Below, one piece after another: positions 22,429 through 30,820 of a stretch of 64,000 bases of DNA. Where the stretch lies: contig NZ_CP040924.1 of assembly GCF_006351925.1 (NCBI RefSeq), forward strand, positions 3,105,001-3,169,000, written 5' to 3'. Within the stretch, counting starts at the first letter, position 1. Each line of letters begins with the position of its first letter. A program made the translations under genes and the position numbers. This stretch comes from Clostridium thermarum. GTDB taxonomy: Bacteria; Bacillota; Clostridia; Clostridiales; Clostridiaceae. The notes beneath the pieces were generated by a model that was not told where the DNA came from, searched no databases, and worked only from the letters and a program-made list of their open reading frames with translations.

Positions 22429-22510
22429 ATATTACGTCATTTTAATTCGTATGTCAATATCATTTTTTCGTTTTTATGAATTTTTTATTCGTGTATTTAT
22501 AATTCGTATG
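22429..22510 (-). promoter_or_regulatory. Early promoter and operators of the switch
   Basis: On the minus strand TTGACA (22452-22457), a 17-base spacer and TAATAT (22429-22434) make a strong sigma-A promoter for the Cro-like gene. The region repeats AATTCGTATG exactly at 22444-22453 and 22501-22510, with a related ATTCGTG at 22487, and a palindromic version (TACGAA...TTCGTA, 22181-22200) between the two HTH genes. These are probable repressor/Cro sites. A plus-strand TTTACA...TATAAT (22513-22539, 15-base spacer) may serve the repressor. Confidence 0.65.
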
Positions 22511-22575
22511 GTTTTACATATTATAATATAAATTATAATGTCGCAAGTAGTGTACTTGGGGAGGTTTTTGTTTAT

Positions 22576-22947
22576 ATGTTTGGAAAAAGATTAAAGGATC
22601 TAAGAGAAGATAATGACTTGACTCAAAAAGAAGTAGCAGACAAACTAAATATTGGCTTAAGAACATATCAAAAATACGAGTCTGAAGAAATCGAACCAAA
22701 ACTAAGTGCATTAGAATTTTTAGCAGACTTTTACGGTTGCACTGTTGATTACATATTAGGCAGGACAAATCATCCACAAGAAGGCATAGCCGAATTCTCT
22801 ATAAATGAACATAAAGTTAGAGTTGGTTATGATAAAAATAGTTATCCAGGTGGATTAACTAAAGAGAAACTAGTTGAATTACTTAAAGAGCAATCTGACG
22901 ACATTGCTAACAGTATTTTAGAGAAATTATCAAAGCCTAAAAAATAA
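22576..22947 (+). CDS. CI-like phage repressor, XRE family
   Basis: 123 residues, plus strand, divergent from the early operon. HTH at residues 4-60: RLKDLREDNDLTQKEVADKLNIGLRTYQKYE, then LEFLADFYGCTVDYILGRT. The C-terminal part (about 65-123) is short and helical and lacks the Ser-Lys autocleavage domain of lambda CI. Induction therefore probably needs an antirepressor, such as the ORF6N protein, instead of RecA-driven cleavage. That last point is inference. Confidence 0.87.
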   Translation: MFGKRLKDLREDNDLTQKEVADKLNIGLRTYQKYESEEIEPKLSALEFLADFYGCTVDYILGRTNHPQEGIAEFSINEHKVRVGYDKNSYPGGLTKEKLVELLKEQSDDIANSILEKLSKPKK

Positions 22948-22980
22948 TAGGTAAATGGTTTAAATGACTTCAAGATAACT

Positions 22981-23029
22981 ATGAGTGTAAATAAGACAAA
23001 TATTTATTGTCTTTTTGCACTCATTTTTT
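22981..23029 (+). terminator. Terminator after the phage repressor
   Basis: A two-part hairpin: outer ATGAGTG / CACTCAT (22981-22987 with 23018-23024) and inner AAGACAA / TTGTCTT, followed by TTTTT. It lies 34 bases after the repressor stop. Confidence 0.8.
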
Positions 23030-23145
23030 ATTAACACTTTGTTAATATGTCGACATATCGACATTTAAAGGTAAAAATATATACATTAACGAAATATATA
23101 TTAACTCACTTGAATTTTATGGTGTTAATAGTATATAATTAACAC
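23030..23145 (+). promoter_or_regulatory. Integrase-operon promoter with palindromic operators
   Basis: TTGAAT (23110-23115), an 18-base spacer and TATAAT (23134-23139) form a plausible promoter. The -10 is embraced by GTGTTAAT (23122-23129) and ATTAACAC (23138-23145). Upstream are ATTAACA-CTT-TGTTAAT (23030-23046) and the palindrome ATGTCGACAT (23047-23056) followed by ATCGACAT. These repeats suggest control of integrase transcription by one or more DNA-binding proteins. Confidence 0.5.
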
Positions 23146-23188
23146 TAGGGGAACAAAAGTTCGTAACTAGCTTTAAGGGGATGAAATT

Positions 23189-23344
23189 ATGGAGGGTATT
23201 ACATTTATTGAAATTGATGGCGTAACTTTTTTCTTTACTCAAAGTGATGAATTAAAAATTCGCATTTCAGGTAATAATAATGAACAAAAGATTCACGAGG
23301 AGGAAAATATAAAAAATGACAGGTTACGTTCAAAAACATGGTAA
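23189..23344 (+). CDS. Small phage protein overlapping the integrase start
   Basis: ATG at 23189, eight bases after AAGGGG, opens 51 codons: MEGITFIEIDGVTFFFTQSD...RSKTW. The stop at 23344 lies 29 bases inside the integrase gene in another frame, so translation of the two is probably coupled. Possibly a directionality or regulatory peptide by position; no family recognised. Confidence 0.55.
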   Translation: MEGITFIEIDGVTFFFTQSDELKIRISGNNNEQKIHEEENIKNDRLRSKTW

Positions 23345-24440
23345 GGGCTGGAGATACAAAATAGAGTTTACTTCAGCAGAAATAGAAATCTACGGTAGAA
23401 AAAGTATTTCAAAGAGTGGTTTTAAGAAAGAAAGTGAAGCCAAAAAGGCACTAAGGGAAAAATTAGTTGAAATTGATAGTGGTAAGTATATTGAAGATAA
23501 AAAAACAACCATAGAAGAGTATTTAAAAGAATGGCTGGAAACGCATAAAACAAATATTTCACCAAGTACTCATAAACGATATAGTGAGTTCTGCAATACA
23601 ATAAACAAACATCTTGGCAAAATTGAGATACTTAAATTAACACCAATGACCATACAAAAATTTTATAGTACGTTAATGGGTGAAACTGAGCTAAGCAACT
23701 CAACAATCTTAAAGATTCATCGGTGTTTAAATCTAGCTCTGAAGCAAGCAGTAGCTTGGCGGTTAATAAATAATAATCCTTGCCAATTTGTAAAAGCTCC
23801 ATCTCCAGAAGAAATTGAAGTAAATGTCTGGGATGAATTTACAGTAAAAAAGTTTTTGCATGAATCTAGGGGAGAAAATATATATATTCAAATTGCCCTT
23901 GCATTAGGTACCGGAATGAGGCAAGGTGAAATATGTGCTTTGAAATGGGAAAACGTAGATCTTAAAAAAGGTGAAATCTATGTAAGGAGCTCTGTGAAAA
24001 ATATAAATGGTGAGTTAATTACAAAAAAACCAAAAACAAAATCTTCAGTAAGAAGAATTCCTATCCCTGATGACTTAAAAGATTTATTGGTATTGCATAA
24101 GAAAAGGCAGGACAGGATAAAAGAAAATAATCAAAAATATAAAGATGAAGGATATGTTTGTGCCTGGGAAGATGATGGCAGGTTGTATGATCCTCAGTAC
24201 ATAGCAAAGAAATTTCCAAAGATACTAAAAAAGTATGATGTGCCAATGATAAGATTCCATGATTTAAGGCACACTCATGCCACTTTATTATTACTTCATA
24301 ATGTGCCTGCAAAAGTTGTAAGTGAGAGATTAGGCCATAGCAGCGTAAATATAACTTTAGATATATACTCACACGTATTACCTAGTATGCAGAAAGCAGC
24401 AGCAGAAAAATTAAACGGATTATTTTCTAGCGCCCAATAG
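23316..24440 (+). CDS. int: Phage integrase, tyrosine recombinase
   Basis: 374 residues. The N-terminal AP2-like arm-binding domain (YVQKHGKGWRYKIEF, about 4-18) is followed by the SAM-like core-binding domain (about 65-150) and the catalytic domain. Active-site residues: Arg in GTGMRQGEICALKW (about 200), HDLRHTHATLLL (about 311-322), and LGHSSVNITLDIYSHV containing the Tyr nucleophile (about 353). It integrates the phage, most likely at the adjacent tRNA-Trp. GGAGGAAAATATAAAAA precedes the ATG. Confidence 0.96.
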   Translation: MTGYVQKHGKGWRYKIEFTSAEIEIYGRKSISKSGFKKESEAKKALREKLVEIDSGKYIEDKKTTIEEYLKEWLETHKTNISPSTHKRYSEFCNTINKHLGKIEILKLTPMTIQKFYSTLMGETELSNSTILKIHRCLNLALKQAVAWRLINNNPCQFVKAPSPEEIEVNVWDEFTVKKFLHESRGENIYIQIALALGTGMRQGEICALKWENVDLKKGEIYVRSSVKNINGELITKKPKTKSSVRRIPIPDDLKDLLVLHKKRQDRIKENNQKYKDEGYVCAWEDDGRLYDPQYIAKKFPKILKKYDVPMIRFHDLRHTHATLLLLHNVPAKVVSERLGHSSVNITLDIYSHVLPSMQKAAAEKLNGLFSSAQ

Positions 24441-24454
24441 TGGGTGCTTTTTTT
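24430..24454 (+). terminator. Terminator at the integrase stop
   Basis: GCGCCCA-ATAG-TGGGTGC followed by seven T. The stem overlaps the last codons of the integrase gene. Confidence 0.75.
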
Positions 24455-24489
24455 CGGCCAAAATGCTATTACGCCCAATTCACGCCCAA
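24431..24489. repeat. CGCCCAA repeats near the phage-host junction
   Basis: CGCCCAA occurs at 24431, 24472 and 24483; the last two are 11 bases apart, between the integrase and the tRNA-Trp gene. Short repeats here are expected of arm-type integrase sites flanking the att core. The att core cannot be defined because the other prophage end is outside the window. Confidence 0.4.
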
Positions 24490-24522
24490 AGGACAAACTA
24501 TAATTACTTACGAAAAAATAAA

Positions 24523-24553
24523 AAACCTTGTAGACATTGATTCTACAAGGTTT
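24523..24553 (-). terminator. Terminator of the tRNA-Trp gene
   Basis: A 12-base perfect stem, AAACCTTGTAGA / TCTACAAGGTTT, with a 7-base loop, followed on the minus strand by TTATTTTTTCG. It lies four bases after the tRNA 3' end. It could be original host sequence or regenerated by phage integration. Confidence 0.75.
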
Positions 24554-24556
24554 CAC

Positions 24557-24632
24557 TGGCAGGGGCAGCAGGAATCGAACCCGCAACCAACGGTTTTGGA
24601 GACCGCTACTCTACCAATTGAGCTATACCCCT
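24557..24632 (-). tRNA. trnW: tRNA-Trp (CCA anticodon)
   Basis: A 76-base cloverleaf on the minus strand: acceptor AGGGGTA, D-arm with AGCTC...GAG, anticodon stem GCGGT / ACCGT around loop CTCCAAA (anticodon CCA), T-arm GGGTTCGATTC, and an encoded 3' CCA. The 3' end faces the prophage, so it is the likely attB. The duplicated 3' end expected at the other prophage end lies outside the window. Confidence 0.96.
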
Positions 24633-24733
24633 TCGTGACAAAATTTATTATATATTATTATTGAAAAAAAAGCAACATTTTTTAGACAACTTTTTTTATA
24701 TTTATAACTAAGTTTATGTCATATACTGGGTAA

Positions 24734-25678
24734 TCACTCCGGCATTATTAGCTGTTCCCTCAAATAACTATAATTTTCCTCTATCATCTCAATAATGCTC
24801 TTATCTTTACTGTATTTATTCATCTTTATTCTCTTAATACTTTCATTATTAATTAACCCCTCGTAACTTGCCAATTCTGCTTCATCATCATACAATAAAA
24901 CATACTTATCTTGAGTATCAGCCTTGTTTTTAAACTCTTCTTGCAGGTTTTGGACATCTTCTTCCTTGGAAAGCTTAAATGGCTTTATATCTATATGACC
25001 AAAAAGGTAATCCAAATTATCATTTAATGCTATGTAAGTATATTCTTTATAGTCCTTTATATCCTCCAAAAACTTACTATCTATTTCATCCAAATGCTTA
25101 ATGGCCTCTTTAAAGTTTTCTTCATATACTTCTCTTCTCTTAGGATCCTTTTCTTGTATTGCAGTCTTTATATTAGATAATACTATCTTATAATCATCTA
25201 TATCGAACCAGAAGTATGGGTTGTTTGTTAGCTTAATATCACCATGGGACTTAGGTTTATCAAGAGTAAGCAGTCGCACACCTCTGGTACTGTTAATAAT
25301 TGTTACCCTATCCTTATTTATCTGTTCTACAAACTTATCAACCCAAGGTTCAAAACCTGTTCCGAAATATATGAAGATATCCTTAGTGGCAATATTCTCT
25401 AAAGAATCCTTTGTAAATACAAAGCTTCTCTGTTCCTCTTCTGTATCCATCATATAGTCCACGTTATGCTTATCCTTCACAATATCCTTTACCATATGAT
25501 AAAGAAGCTTATCAGAAGTAACTATCCTCAAAAACTCCTCAACTTCAATTTTCTGCTCAACTACCACCGGCGTTTCCGGTGTCTCCATAGTTTCCGGCTT
25601 CATCGGTGTATTTTCCATCTTATTACATCCACTTAACAGAAAACTGAAAGCTACAGCCAAATTTATGACTCTTCTCAA
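24734..25678 (-). CDS. Divergent TroA/ZnuA-type lipoprotein
   Basis: Start placed at a TTG at 25678 (MRRVINLAVAFSFLLSGC), eight bases after GAGGGG; a GTG three codons earlier is too close. The signal peptide ends in lipobox LLSGC, so the protein is anchored outside the membrane. The body keeps the cluster A-I metal-binding outline: FIYFGTGFEPWVDKF, then NPYFWFDIDDYK and a C-terminal lobe. Two positions normally His are Tyr (NPYFW for NPHxW) and Asn (ALNDNLDYLF for HDAFxYF). No permease or ATPase genes are adjacent. Confidence 0.75.
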   Translation of the reverse strand: MRRVINLAVAFSFLLSGCNKMENTPMKPETMETPETPVVVEQKIEVEEFLRIVTSDKLLYHMVKDIVKDKHNVDYMMDTEEEQRSFVFTKDSLENIATKDIFIYFGTGFEPWVDKFVEQINKDRVTIINSTRGVRLLTLDKPKSHGDIKLTNNPYFWFDIDDYKIVLSNIKTAIQEKDPKRREVYEENFKEAIKHLDEIDSKFLEDIKDYKEYTYIALNDNLDYLFGHIDIKPFKLSKEEDVQNLQEEFKNKADTQDKYVLLYDDEAELASYEGLINNESIKRIKMNKYSKDKSIIEMIEENYSYLREQLIMPE

Positions 25679-25933
25679 TACACTCACCCCTCAATGAGCA
25701 ATTCTTACCTACCAATTATAGAACAAAACCCTAATAACTGCAAACTTACAGAAAATTGAGAAACAATTAAAATTAAAACACGTCAGGACGAATATTTTGT
25801 TTAGTATTTTCTTTCTATTACCTCATTATACCCTAAATTGCTTTTCTTTTTCATAATTTTGATATAGAATAGCATTATACTCAAGTGTATATAATATAAA
25901 CTTAGAACGTTAGTTGAAGAGGTGAATTCTGCC

Positions 25934-26395
25934 ATGGAATTTATAATAAATAGCTTAGAAGATACTATATCCCTAGGTAGGCAGATAGGCCAGAGGGCAA
26001 AGGCCGGCGATATTATTTGCCTTAACGGCGACTTAGGTGCGGGAAAGACCCATTTTACCAAGGGTATCGCCCTCGGTCTTGGAGTAGATGATGATATTAC
26101 AAGTCCTACCTTTACTATTGTCAATGAGTATGATACGGGTAGATTAAAACTCAATCATTTTGATGTCTATAGGGTTAATGATCCAGATGAAATAGAAGCT
26201 ATAGGCTTTGATGAGTACATATTCAGCGATGCAGTAAGTGTCATAGAATGGGCAGCCTACATAGATGTACTTATACCGGAAGGATCCCTGGAGGTTACTA
26301 TTACCAAGCTTCCGGAAAGAGGAGAAAACTTCAGAAAAATTGTAATAAATTACACAGGTGAAAGATATGATTATGTAAAGGAGTTAGAGCTATGA
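25934..26395 (+). CDS. tsaE: tRNA t6A synthesis ATPase TsaE
   Basis: 153 residues starting at ATG 25934 (MEFIINSLEDTISLG), with AGAGGTG upstream; a GTG four codons earlier is less likely. The Walker A motif GDLGAGKTHFTKG lies at about residues 34-46, DDITSPTFTIVNEY follows and HFDVYR carries the acidic site. TsaE cycles ATP to support TsaB-TsaD in making threonylcarbamoyladenosine on ANN-decoding tRNAs. It overlaps tsaB by 4 bases. tsaD is not in the window. Confidence 0.95.
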   Translation: MEFIINSLEDTISLGRQIGQRAKAGDIICLNGDLGAGKTHFTKGIALGLGVDDDITSPTFTIVNEYDTGRLKLNHFDVYRVNDPDEIEAIGFDEYIFSDAVSVIEWAAYIDVLIPEGSLEVTITKLPERGENFRKIVINYTGERYDYVKELEL

Positions 26396-27102
26396 GAGTA
26401 CTTTCAATTGATACTGCCACAGAAGCAGCAAGCTGTGCTGTCATTGAGGACAATAAATTATTGGGTGAAATAACCTTTAATTTTGAAAAACAACATTCCG
26501 TTATTCTTATGCCTATGATAGATAACCTTCTTTCCTCTATCCATTTAGACATCAGTGATATTGACGGTTTTGTATCCTCAAAAGGCCCCGGTTCTTTTAC
26601 AGGACTCCGAATTGGTATGTCCACAATAAAGGGTTTGAGTTTTGGCGCTGAGAAACCTTTTATTTCTGTTTCAACCTTAGATGCTTTAGCTTATAATCTA
26701 GCCTACAGCAGCGGCATAATATGCCCCATATTAGACGCCCTAAGAAACAATGTGTATACTGCACTTTATACCTTTGAAGGTGAAGACCTAAAAAGAATCT
26801 CTGATTACATGGTAATTTCAATTGATGAACTGATCAATAGGCTTAAGGATGAAAAAGCTGTGCACTTTATTGGTGACGGTACCGGTAAATTTAGAGACAT
26901 ACTCAAGTCTAACATTAGTGGCAGTTATTTTGCTCCCTGTCACCTGAACTTGGCCAGAGCTTCTTCCCTTGGCCAATTAGGTTTAGGGCTGCTCAAGCAG
27001 GGAATTGCAGAAGATTTGAATCAAAGTACTCCCATATATCTAAGAAAATCTCAAGCAGAAAGAGAGTATGATATGAAGATGGGGTTGAATAGTAATGAGT
27101 AA
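26392..27102 (+). CDS. tsaB: tRNA t6A synthesis protein TsaB
   Basis: 236 residues of the ASKHA fold. MRVLSIDTATEAASCAVIED at the N-terminus, the QHSVILMPMIDNLL segment, and GPGSFTGLRIGMSTIKGLSFG (about 65-85) are diagnostic of TsaB. It scaffolds TsaD and TsaE. The last residues overlap rimI by 8 bases. The order tsaE-tsaB-rimI is standard in Firmicutes. Confidence 0.95.
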   Translation: MRVLSIDTATEAASCAVIEDNKLLGEITFNFEKQHSVILMPMIDNLLSSIHLDISDIDGFVSSKGPGSFTGLRIGMSTIKGLSFGAEKPFISVSTLDALAYNLAYSSGIICPILDALRNNVYTALYTFEGEDLKRISDYMVISIDELINRLKDEKAVHFIGDGTGKFRDILKSNISGSYFAPCHLNLARASSLGQLGLGLLKQGIAEDLNQSTPIYLRKSQAEREYDMKMGLNSNE

Positions 27103-27547
27103 TGTTGAAATAATACCTATAGAGGATAAATATATTGAAGGTGTTTTGAATGTAAGCATGCTGAGTTTTCCTATCACCTGGAGTAAGGAATCCTTTGAGC
27201 AAGAGCTCTCTAATAGGTACGCCCGTTATGTAGTGGCGGTAAAGGATGGTATTGTAGTAGGTTTTGGAGGAATGTGGATTATCATTGATGAAGCCCATAT
27301 AACAAATATCGCAGTACATCCTGAATTCCGCGGTTTTGGCATTGGCAGTATGCTTGTAGACGCCTTGATGAACATATGCAAAATAGAAGGGGTAACCGCT
27401 GCCACCTTAGAGGTTAGGGTATCAAACTTCAAGGCAATTAATCTTTATAAAAAATTTGGTTTTGTGGAAGAGGGCATCCGCAAGTCCTATTATGAAGATA
27501 ATAAAGAAGATGCACTTATAATGTGGAAAAGAGATTTTCAGCTATAA
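27095..27547 (+). CDS. rimI: RimI-like N-terminal acetyltransferase
   Basis: 150-residue GNAT enzyme. The acetyl-CoA site is IAVHPEFRGFGIGSMLVDALM (about 71-91), followed by TLEVRVSNFKAINLYKKFGFVEEGIRKSYY, the usual C-terminal part of RimI. The family acetylates the N-terminus of ribosomal protein S18 and sometimes other proteins. Linkage to tsaB is conserved. A bidirectional terminator follows. Confidence 0.93.
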   Translation: MSNVEIIPIEDKYIEGVLNVSMLSFPITWSKESFEQELSNRYARYVVAVKDGIVVGFGGMWIIIDEAHITNIAVHPEFRGFGIGSMLVDALMNICKIEGVTAATLEVRVSNFKAINLYKKFGFVEEGIRKSYYEDNKEDALIMWKRDFQL

Positions 27548-27554
27548 AGCATTA

Positions 27555-27584
27555 AAGGTTCAGAGTCTGTTGACTCTGAACCTT
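27555..27584. terminator. Shared terminator between rimI and ribU
   Basis: A 13-base perfect stem, AAGGTTCAGAGTC / GACTCTGAACCTT, with TGTT loop. It sits between two convergent genes and can serve both. The flanking U-tracts are weak (GTTATT on plus; TAATG on minus). Confidence 0.7.
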
Positions 27585-27588
27585 GTTA

Positions 27589-28182
27589 TTATGCTGTCTT
27601 TTTTGATATTTTTTCTCCTTCGTATTGGAAGCCTTCTCTATTTATAATTACAGAAATTCTCTTATAAACAAGTAAAGTTATTATAGATACCCCTAAACCT
27701 TTTATCAGATTGAAGGGCACTATGCCCTTAGTAACATAGTTCATTAAATCAGCGCTGCTCATGCCAGGCATGTACAATGGTATCAGGATAAAAATATTCG
27801 CAAATATTCCTATTATAGACATAACCACTGTAGCTACGGCCATGGAAATTATGGCGTTGGTTCTTGTCTTTTTATATTTGTAAATCATACCGGCAGTACC
27901 GACAAAAGTGGCTCCGATGATAAAGTTAGCTAATTGACCTATACCTGCTGTTTCTGTTCCCTTTATCAGAATTATTAACACATTTTTTAATGCTTCTATG
28001 GCTACTCCAGTGATAGGTCCAAAGGCAAAAGAACCAATGAGGGCCGGTAAATCACTTCCGTCAATTTTTAACCAAGGAAATGCCGGAAGCAGCGGAAATT
28101 CTAAGTACATTAATACTACAGAAATAGCTGCCAATAAAGATAGTTTTACTAAATAACTGGTTTTTGTTGATACATTACTCAT
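27589..28182 (-). CDS. ribU: Riboflavin ECF transporter S component RibU
   Basis: 197 residues starting at ATG 28182 (MSNVSTKTSYLVKLSLLAAIS), with GAGGAGGAGTTAAA upstream. About six hydrophobic segments follow. LMYLEFPLLPAFPWLKIDGSDLPALIG (about 24-50) is the signature of RibU-type S components, and AIEALKNVLIILIKGT follows. It captures riboflavin outside the cell and works with the ECF energising module encoded elsewhere. An FMN riboswitch directly upstream supports the substrate. Confidence 0.94.
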   Translation of the reverse strand: MSNVSTKTSYLVKLSLLAAISVVLMYLEFPLLPAFPWLKIDGSDLPALIGSFAFGPITGVAIEALKNVLIILIKGTETAGIGQLANFIIGATFVGTAGMIYKYKKTRTNAIISMAVATVVMSIIGIFANIFILIPLYMPGMSSADLMNYVTKGIVPFNLIKGLGVSIITLLVYKRISVIINREGFQYEGEKISKKTA

Positions 28183-28283
28183 TTTTAACTCCTCCTCATT
28201 AATTACTTCAGGAGGTAGATAGGATGGATTTAATTCAGTATATCTGAGGTGGCGCCAGTTTATACTCAGATATAAAATAAAAA

Positions 28284-28304
28284 GCCCCGACAAAAAGTCA
28301 GGGC
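28284..28304 (-). terminator. Terminator of the FMN riboswitch
   Basis: GCCCTGAC-TTTTT-GTCGGGGC followed by TTTTTATTTTAT on the minus strand, between the aptamer and ribU. It is the likely ligand-controlled off-switch. Confidence 0.8.
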
Positions 28305-28319
28305 AAAAAATCCATCACA

Positions 28320-28435
28320 ACTCATACCTTCTTCCATCCAGACTTTACTGTCGGCTTCGGAATCTAACCGAATCTTGCCTTACGGCTCGCGGGCTATACC
28401 GCCGGTCGGGATTTACACCCTGCCCTGAAAGTACT
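28320..28435 (-). ncRNA. FMN riboswitch (RFN element)
   Basis: The minus strand carries the conserved blocks in order: CAGGGCAGGGTG, AATCCCGACCGGCGGT, AGCCCGCGAGCC, GATTCGGT, ATTCCGAAGCCGACAGT and AGTCTGGATGGAAGAAGG. These form the six-stem junction that binds FMN. Bound FMN should favour the terminator at 28284-28304 and reduce ribU expression. Confidence 0.96.
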
Positions 28436-28451
28436 TTTTATTTACAAACAT

Positions 28452-28480
28452 ATTATATAACATTGTCAAAAAATTTTCAA
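28452..28480 (-). promoter_or_regulatory. Promoter of the ribU riboswitch transcript
   Basis: TTGAAA (28475-28480), a 17-base spacer and TATAAT (28452-28457) on the minus strand, about 17 bases before the aptamer. Confidence 0.7.
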
Positions 28481-28494
28481 TATTTCTCTAAAAT

Positions 28495-30654
28495 TTATTT
28501 CTCCTTTTTCATGGATAGTGAAATTCTCTTTCTCTTTTCATCAACTTCAAGCACTCTTACTTCCACAATATCTCCAACCTTAACTATATCCAAGGGGTGC
28601 TTTACATATCTGTCTGCCATTTGACTCTTATGTACAAGTCCATCCTGGTGTACTCCGATATCTACAAAGGCTCCAAAGTCGGATACATTTCTTACAGTAC
28701 CGGTAAGTATCATACCTGGCTTCAGCTGGTTTATGTCTAATATACCGGTTTTAAATATTGGCTTTGGAAGCTCTTCTCTTGGGTCCCTGCCCGGTTTTTT
28801 AAGTTCTTTTATTATATCCTGCAAGGTCATTACACCCACACCTATTGTTTCAGCTATGGTTGTAAGTCCTTTTTCCTTGACTCTTTCGTCTATATCTGCT
28901 AAGCCCTTTTTCAAATCATCATTACTGTAACCAAGAAGTTCTATAAGCTTTCTTGCAGCCTCATAGGATTCTGGGTGTACAGCGGTATTATCCAACGGCT
29001 CAGAGCTTTCCATAACCCTTAAGAAGCCGGCGCATTGCTCATAGGCCTTTTGTCCCAGTCTCTTAACCTTCAACAGTTCTTTTCTGCTCTTGAACTTACC
29101 GTTTTCTTCTCTGTAGGCTACAATGTTCTGAGCTATGGAAGCATTAATACCGGATATATAGGATAACAGCGATGGTGTAGCTACATTTAGGTCTACTCCC
29201 ACATTATTAACACAGTCTTCTACTACTCCCTTTAGGGATTCATCCAGCTTCTTTGGTGTGACATCATGCTGATATTGACCTACACCTATGGACTTTGGAT
29301 CTATTTTTACAAGCTCAGCCAGTGGATCTTGAAGTCTTCTGCCTATGGATATGGCCCCTCTTACCGTTACGTCTAAATCCGGATATTCCTTAGCTGCAAG
29401 TTCCGAAGCTGAGTATACGGAAGCACCGGCCTCTGAAACCACTACATAGTAAAGTTCTTTTCCCGTTTCTTCTTTAACTTCTTTTATAAGCCTTGCCAGC
29501 ACTTCTTCAGATTCTCTGCTGGCAGTACCGTTTCCTAAGGATATTACATCAACATTATATTTATAGACCAAACTCTTCAGAGTTTTAATTGCCCCTTCCA
29601 CATCCTTTCTAGGTTCTGTAGGATAAACGGCTGCATTATCCAGGAACTTACCGGTATCATCCAATATAGCAATCTTACAGCCGGTTCTAAAGCCTGGGTC
29701 ATAACCCATTACCACTTTTCCCTTTATTGGCGGCTGCATAAGCAAGGCCTTGAGATTTGCCTTGAATACTTCAATGGCGCCATTCTCACCCTTTTCTGTT
29801 AAATCAGACCTTATCTCTCTTTCAATGGATGGATATATAAGCCTCTTCAGTGAGTCCTTAATGCTCTCTTCTATGTATGAATCTGTGATACTGTTTCCTT
29901 TTAAGCATTGAGACCTCAGATACTGGATAAGCTTATTTTCATCTATAGTAATTTTTACATTTAGAACCTTTTCCTTTTCTCCTCTGTTTATGGCCAATAT
30001 TCTATGAGGTGGTATATTTCTGACAGCTTCACTATAGTTGTAATACATCTCATAGGGTGTGGGCTCTTCTGAAGAACCTGTGGTTTCTATAAGTCCTTCT
30101 CTGTGTACTGCACTTCTGATCCACTTTCTGAAATCTGCTTCATCGGAAATCATTTCACTGATGATATCCATAGCCCCTTGCAGAGTTTCCTCTACATTTG
30201 TAACAGCCTTTTCTTCATTTATAAATCCTGAAGCATATTCCAGTATGTTTCCTTTGAATTCACCGGAATATATTGTCTCTGCCAAGGGTCTTAAGCCTTT
30301 TTCTTCAGCAATGGTAGCCCTTGTTCTTTTCTTAGGCTTATAAGGCCTGTATATATCCTCAACTTCTGTCAAGGTATCTGCCTTTTCTATGCTTAACTTT
30401 ATCTCTTCTGTAAGTTTACCCTGCTCATCTATCAGTCTTACTACGTCTGCTTTTCTCTCTTCCAAGCTCCTTAAATATATAAGTCTTTCAAAGAACTTTC
30501 TAAGTATCTCATCATCAAGTCCGCCGGTTCTTTCCTTTCTGTAACGGGCGATAAAAGGCACCGTATTCCCTTCATCTAAAAGTTCAATAACACTTTCAAC
30601 CTGTTTCAGGCTTATATTAAGTTCCTGAGCCAGTCTATCCTGAATACTCTTCAT
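28495..30654 (-). CDS. tex: Tex-family RNA-binding protein
   Basis: 719 residues from ATG 30654 (MKSIQDRLAQELNISLKQVES), behind GGAGGTAGCA. Domain order: N-terminal helical Tex domain, a YqgF-like nuclease fold near residue 325 (VMGYDPGFRTGCKIAILDD), two helix-hairpin-helix units (LSYISGINASIAQNIVAYREENG, about 500), and a C-terminal S1 domain (LKPGMILTGTVRNVSDFGAFVDIG, about 640-715). Tex binds RNA/DNA and affects transcription; the precise role in clostridia is unclear. Full length. Confidence 0.95.
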   Translation of the reverse strand: MKSIQDRLAQELNISLKQVESVIELLDEGNTVPFIARYRKERTGGLDDEILRKFFERLIYLRSLEERKADVVRLIDEQGKLTEEIKLSIEKADTLTEVEDIYRPYKPKKRTRATIAEEKGLRPLAETIYSGEFKGNILEYASGFINEEKAVTNVEETLQGAMDIISEMISDEADFRKWIRSAVHREGLIETTGSSEEPTPYEMYYNYSEAVRNIPPHRILAINRGEKEKVLNVKITIDENKLIQYLRSQCLKGNSITDSYIEESIKDSLKRLIYPSIEREIRSDLTEKGENGAIEVFKANLKALLMQPPIKGKVVMGYDPGFRTGCKIAILDDTGKFLDNAAVYPTEPRKDVEGAIKTLKSLVYKYNVDVISLGNGTASRESEEVLARLIKEVKEETGKELYYVVVSEAGASVYSASELAAKEYPDLDVTVRGAISIGRRLQDPLAELVKIDPKSIGVGQYQHDVTPKKLDESLKGVVEDCVNNVGVDLNVATPSLLSYISGINASIAQNIVAYREENGKFKSRKELLKVKRLGQKAYEQCAGFLRVMESSEPLDNTAVHPESYEAARKLIELLGYSNDDLKKGLADIDERVKEKGLTTIAETIGVGVMTLQDIIKELKKPGRDPREELPKPIFKTGILDINQLKPGMILTGTVRNVSDFGAFVDIGVHQDGLVHKSQMADRYVKHPLDIVKVGDIVEVRVLEVDEKRKRISLSMKKEK

Positions 30655-30820
30655 TGCTACCTCCATTTTAAAGCATTTGTATTATAACAGCTTGTAAAAG
30701 CAATTCCTTCTTATTATAGAATACTATAAGAAGGTTTTTCAACATTATTGTTCAGAATTATAATAACCAACTAAACCCTCACATATTTATATAAGTAAAA
30801 TACTTTTTTAAGAGGAGGAT

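Noticed and set aside
25801..26154. Minus-strand frame of 117 codons
   Set aside because: Antisense over the start of tsaE; no ribosome site or family pattern.
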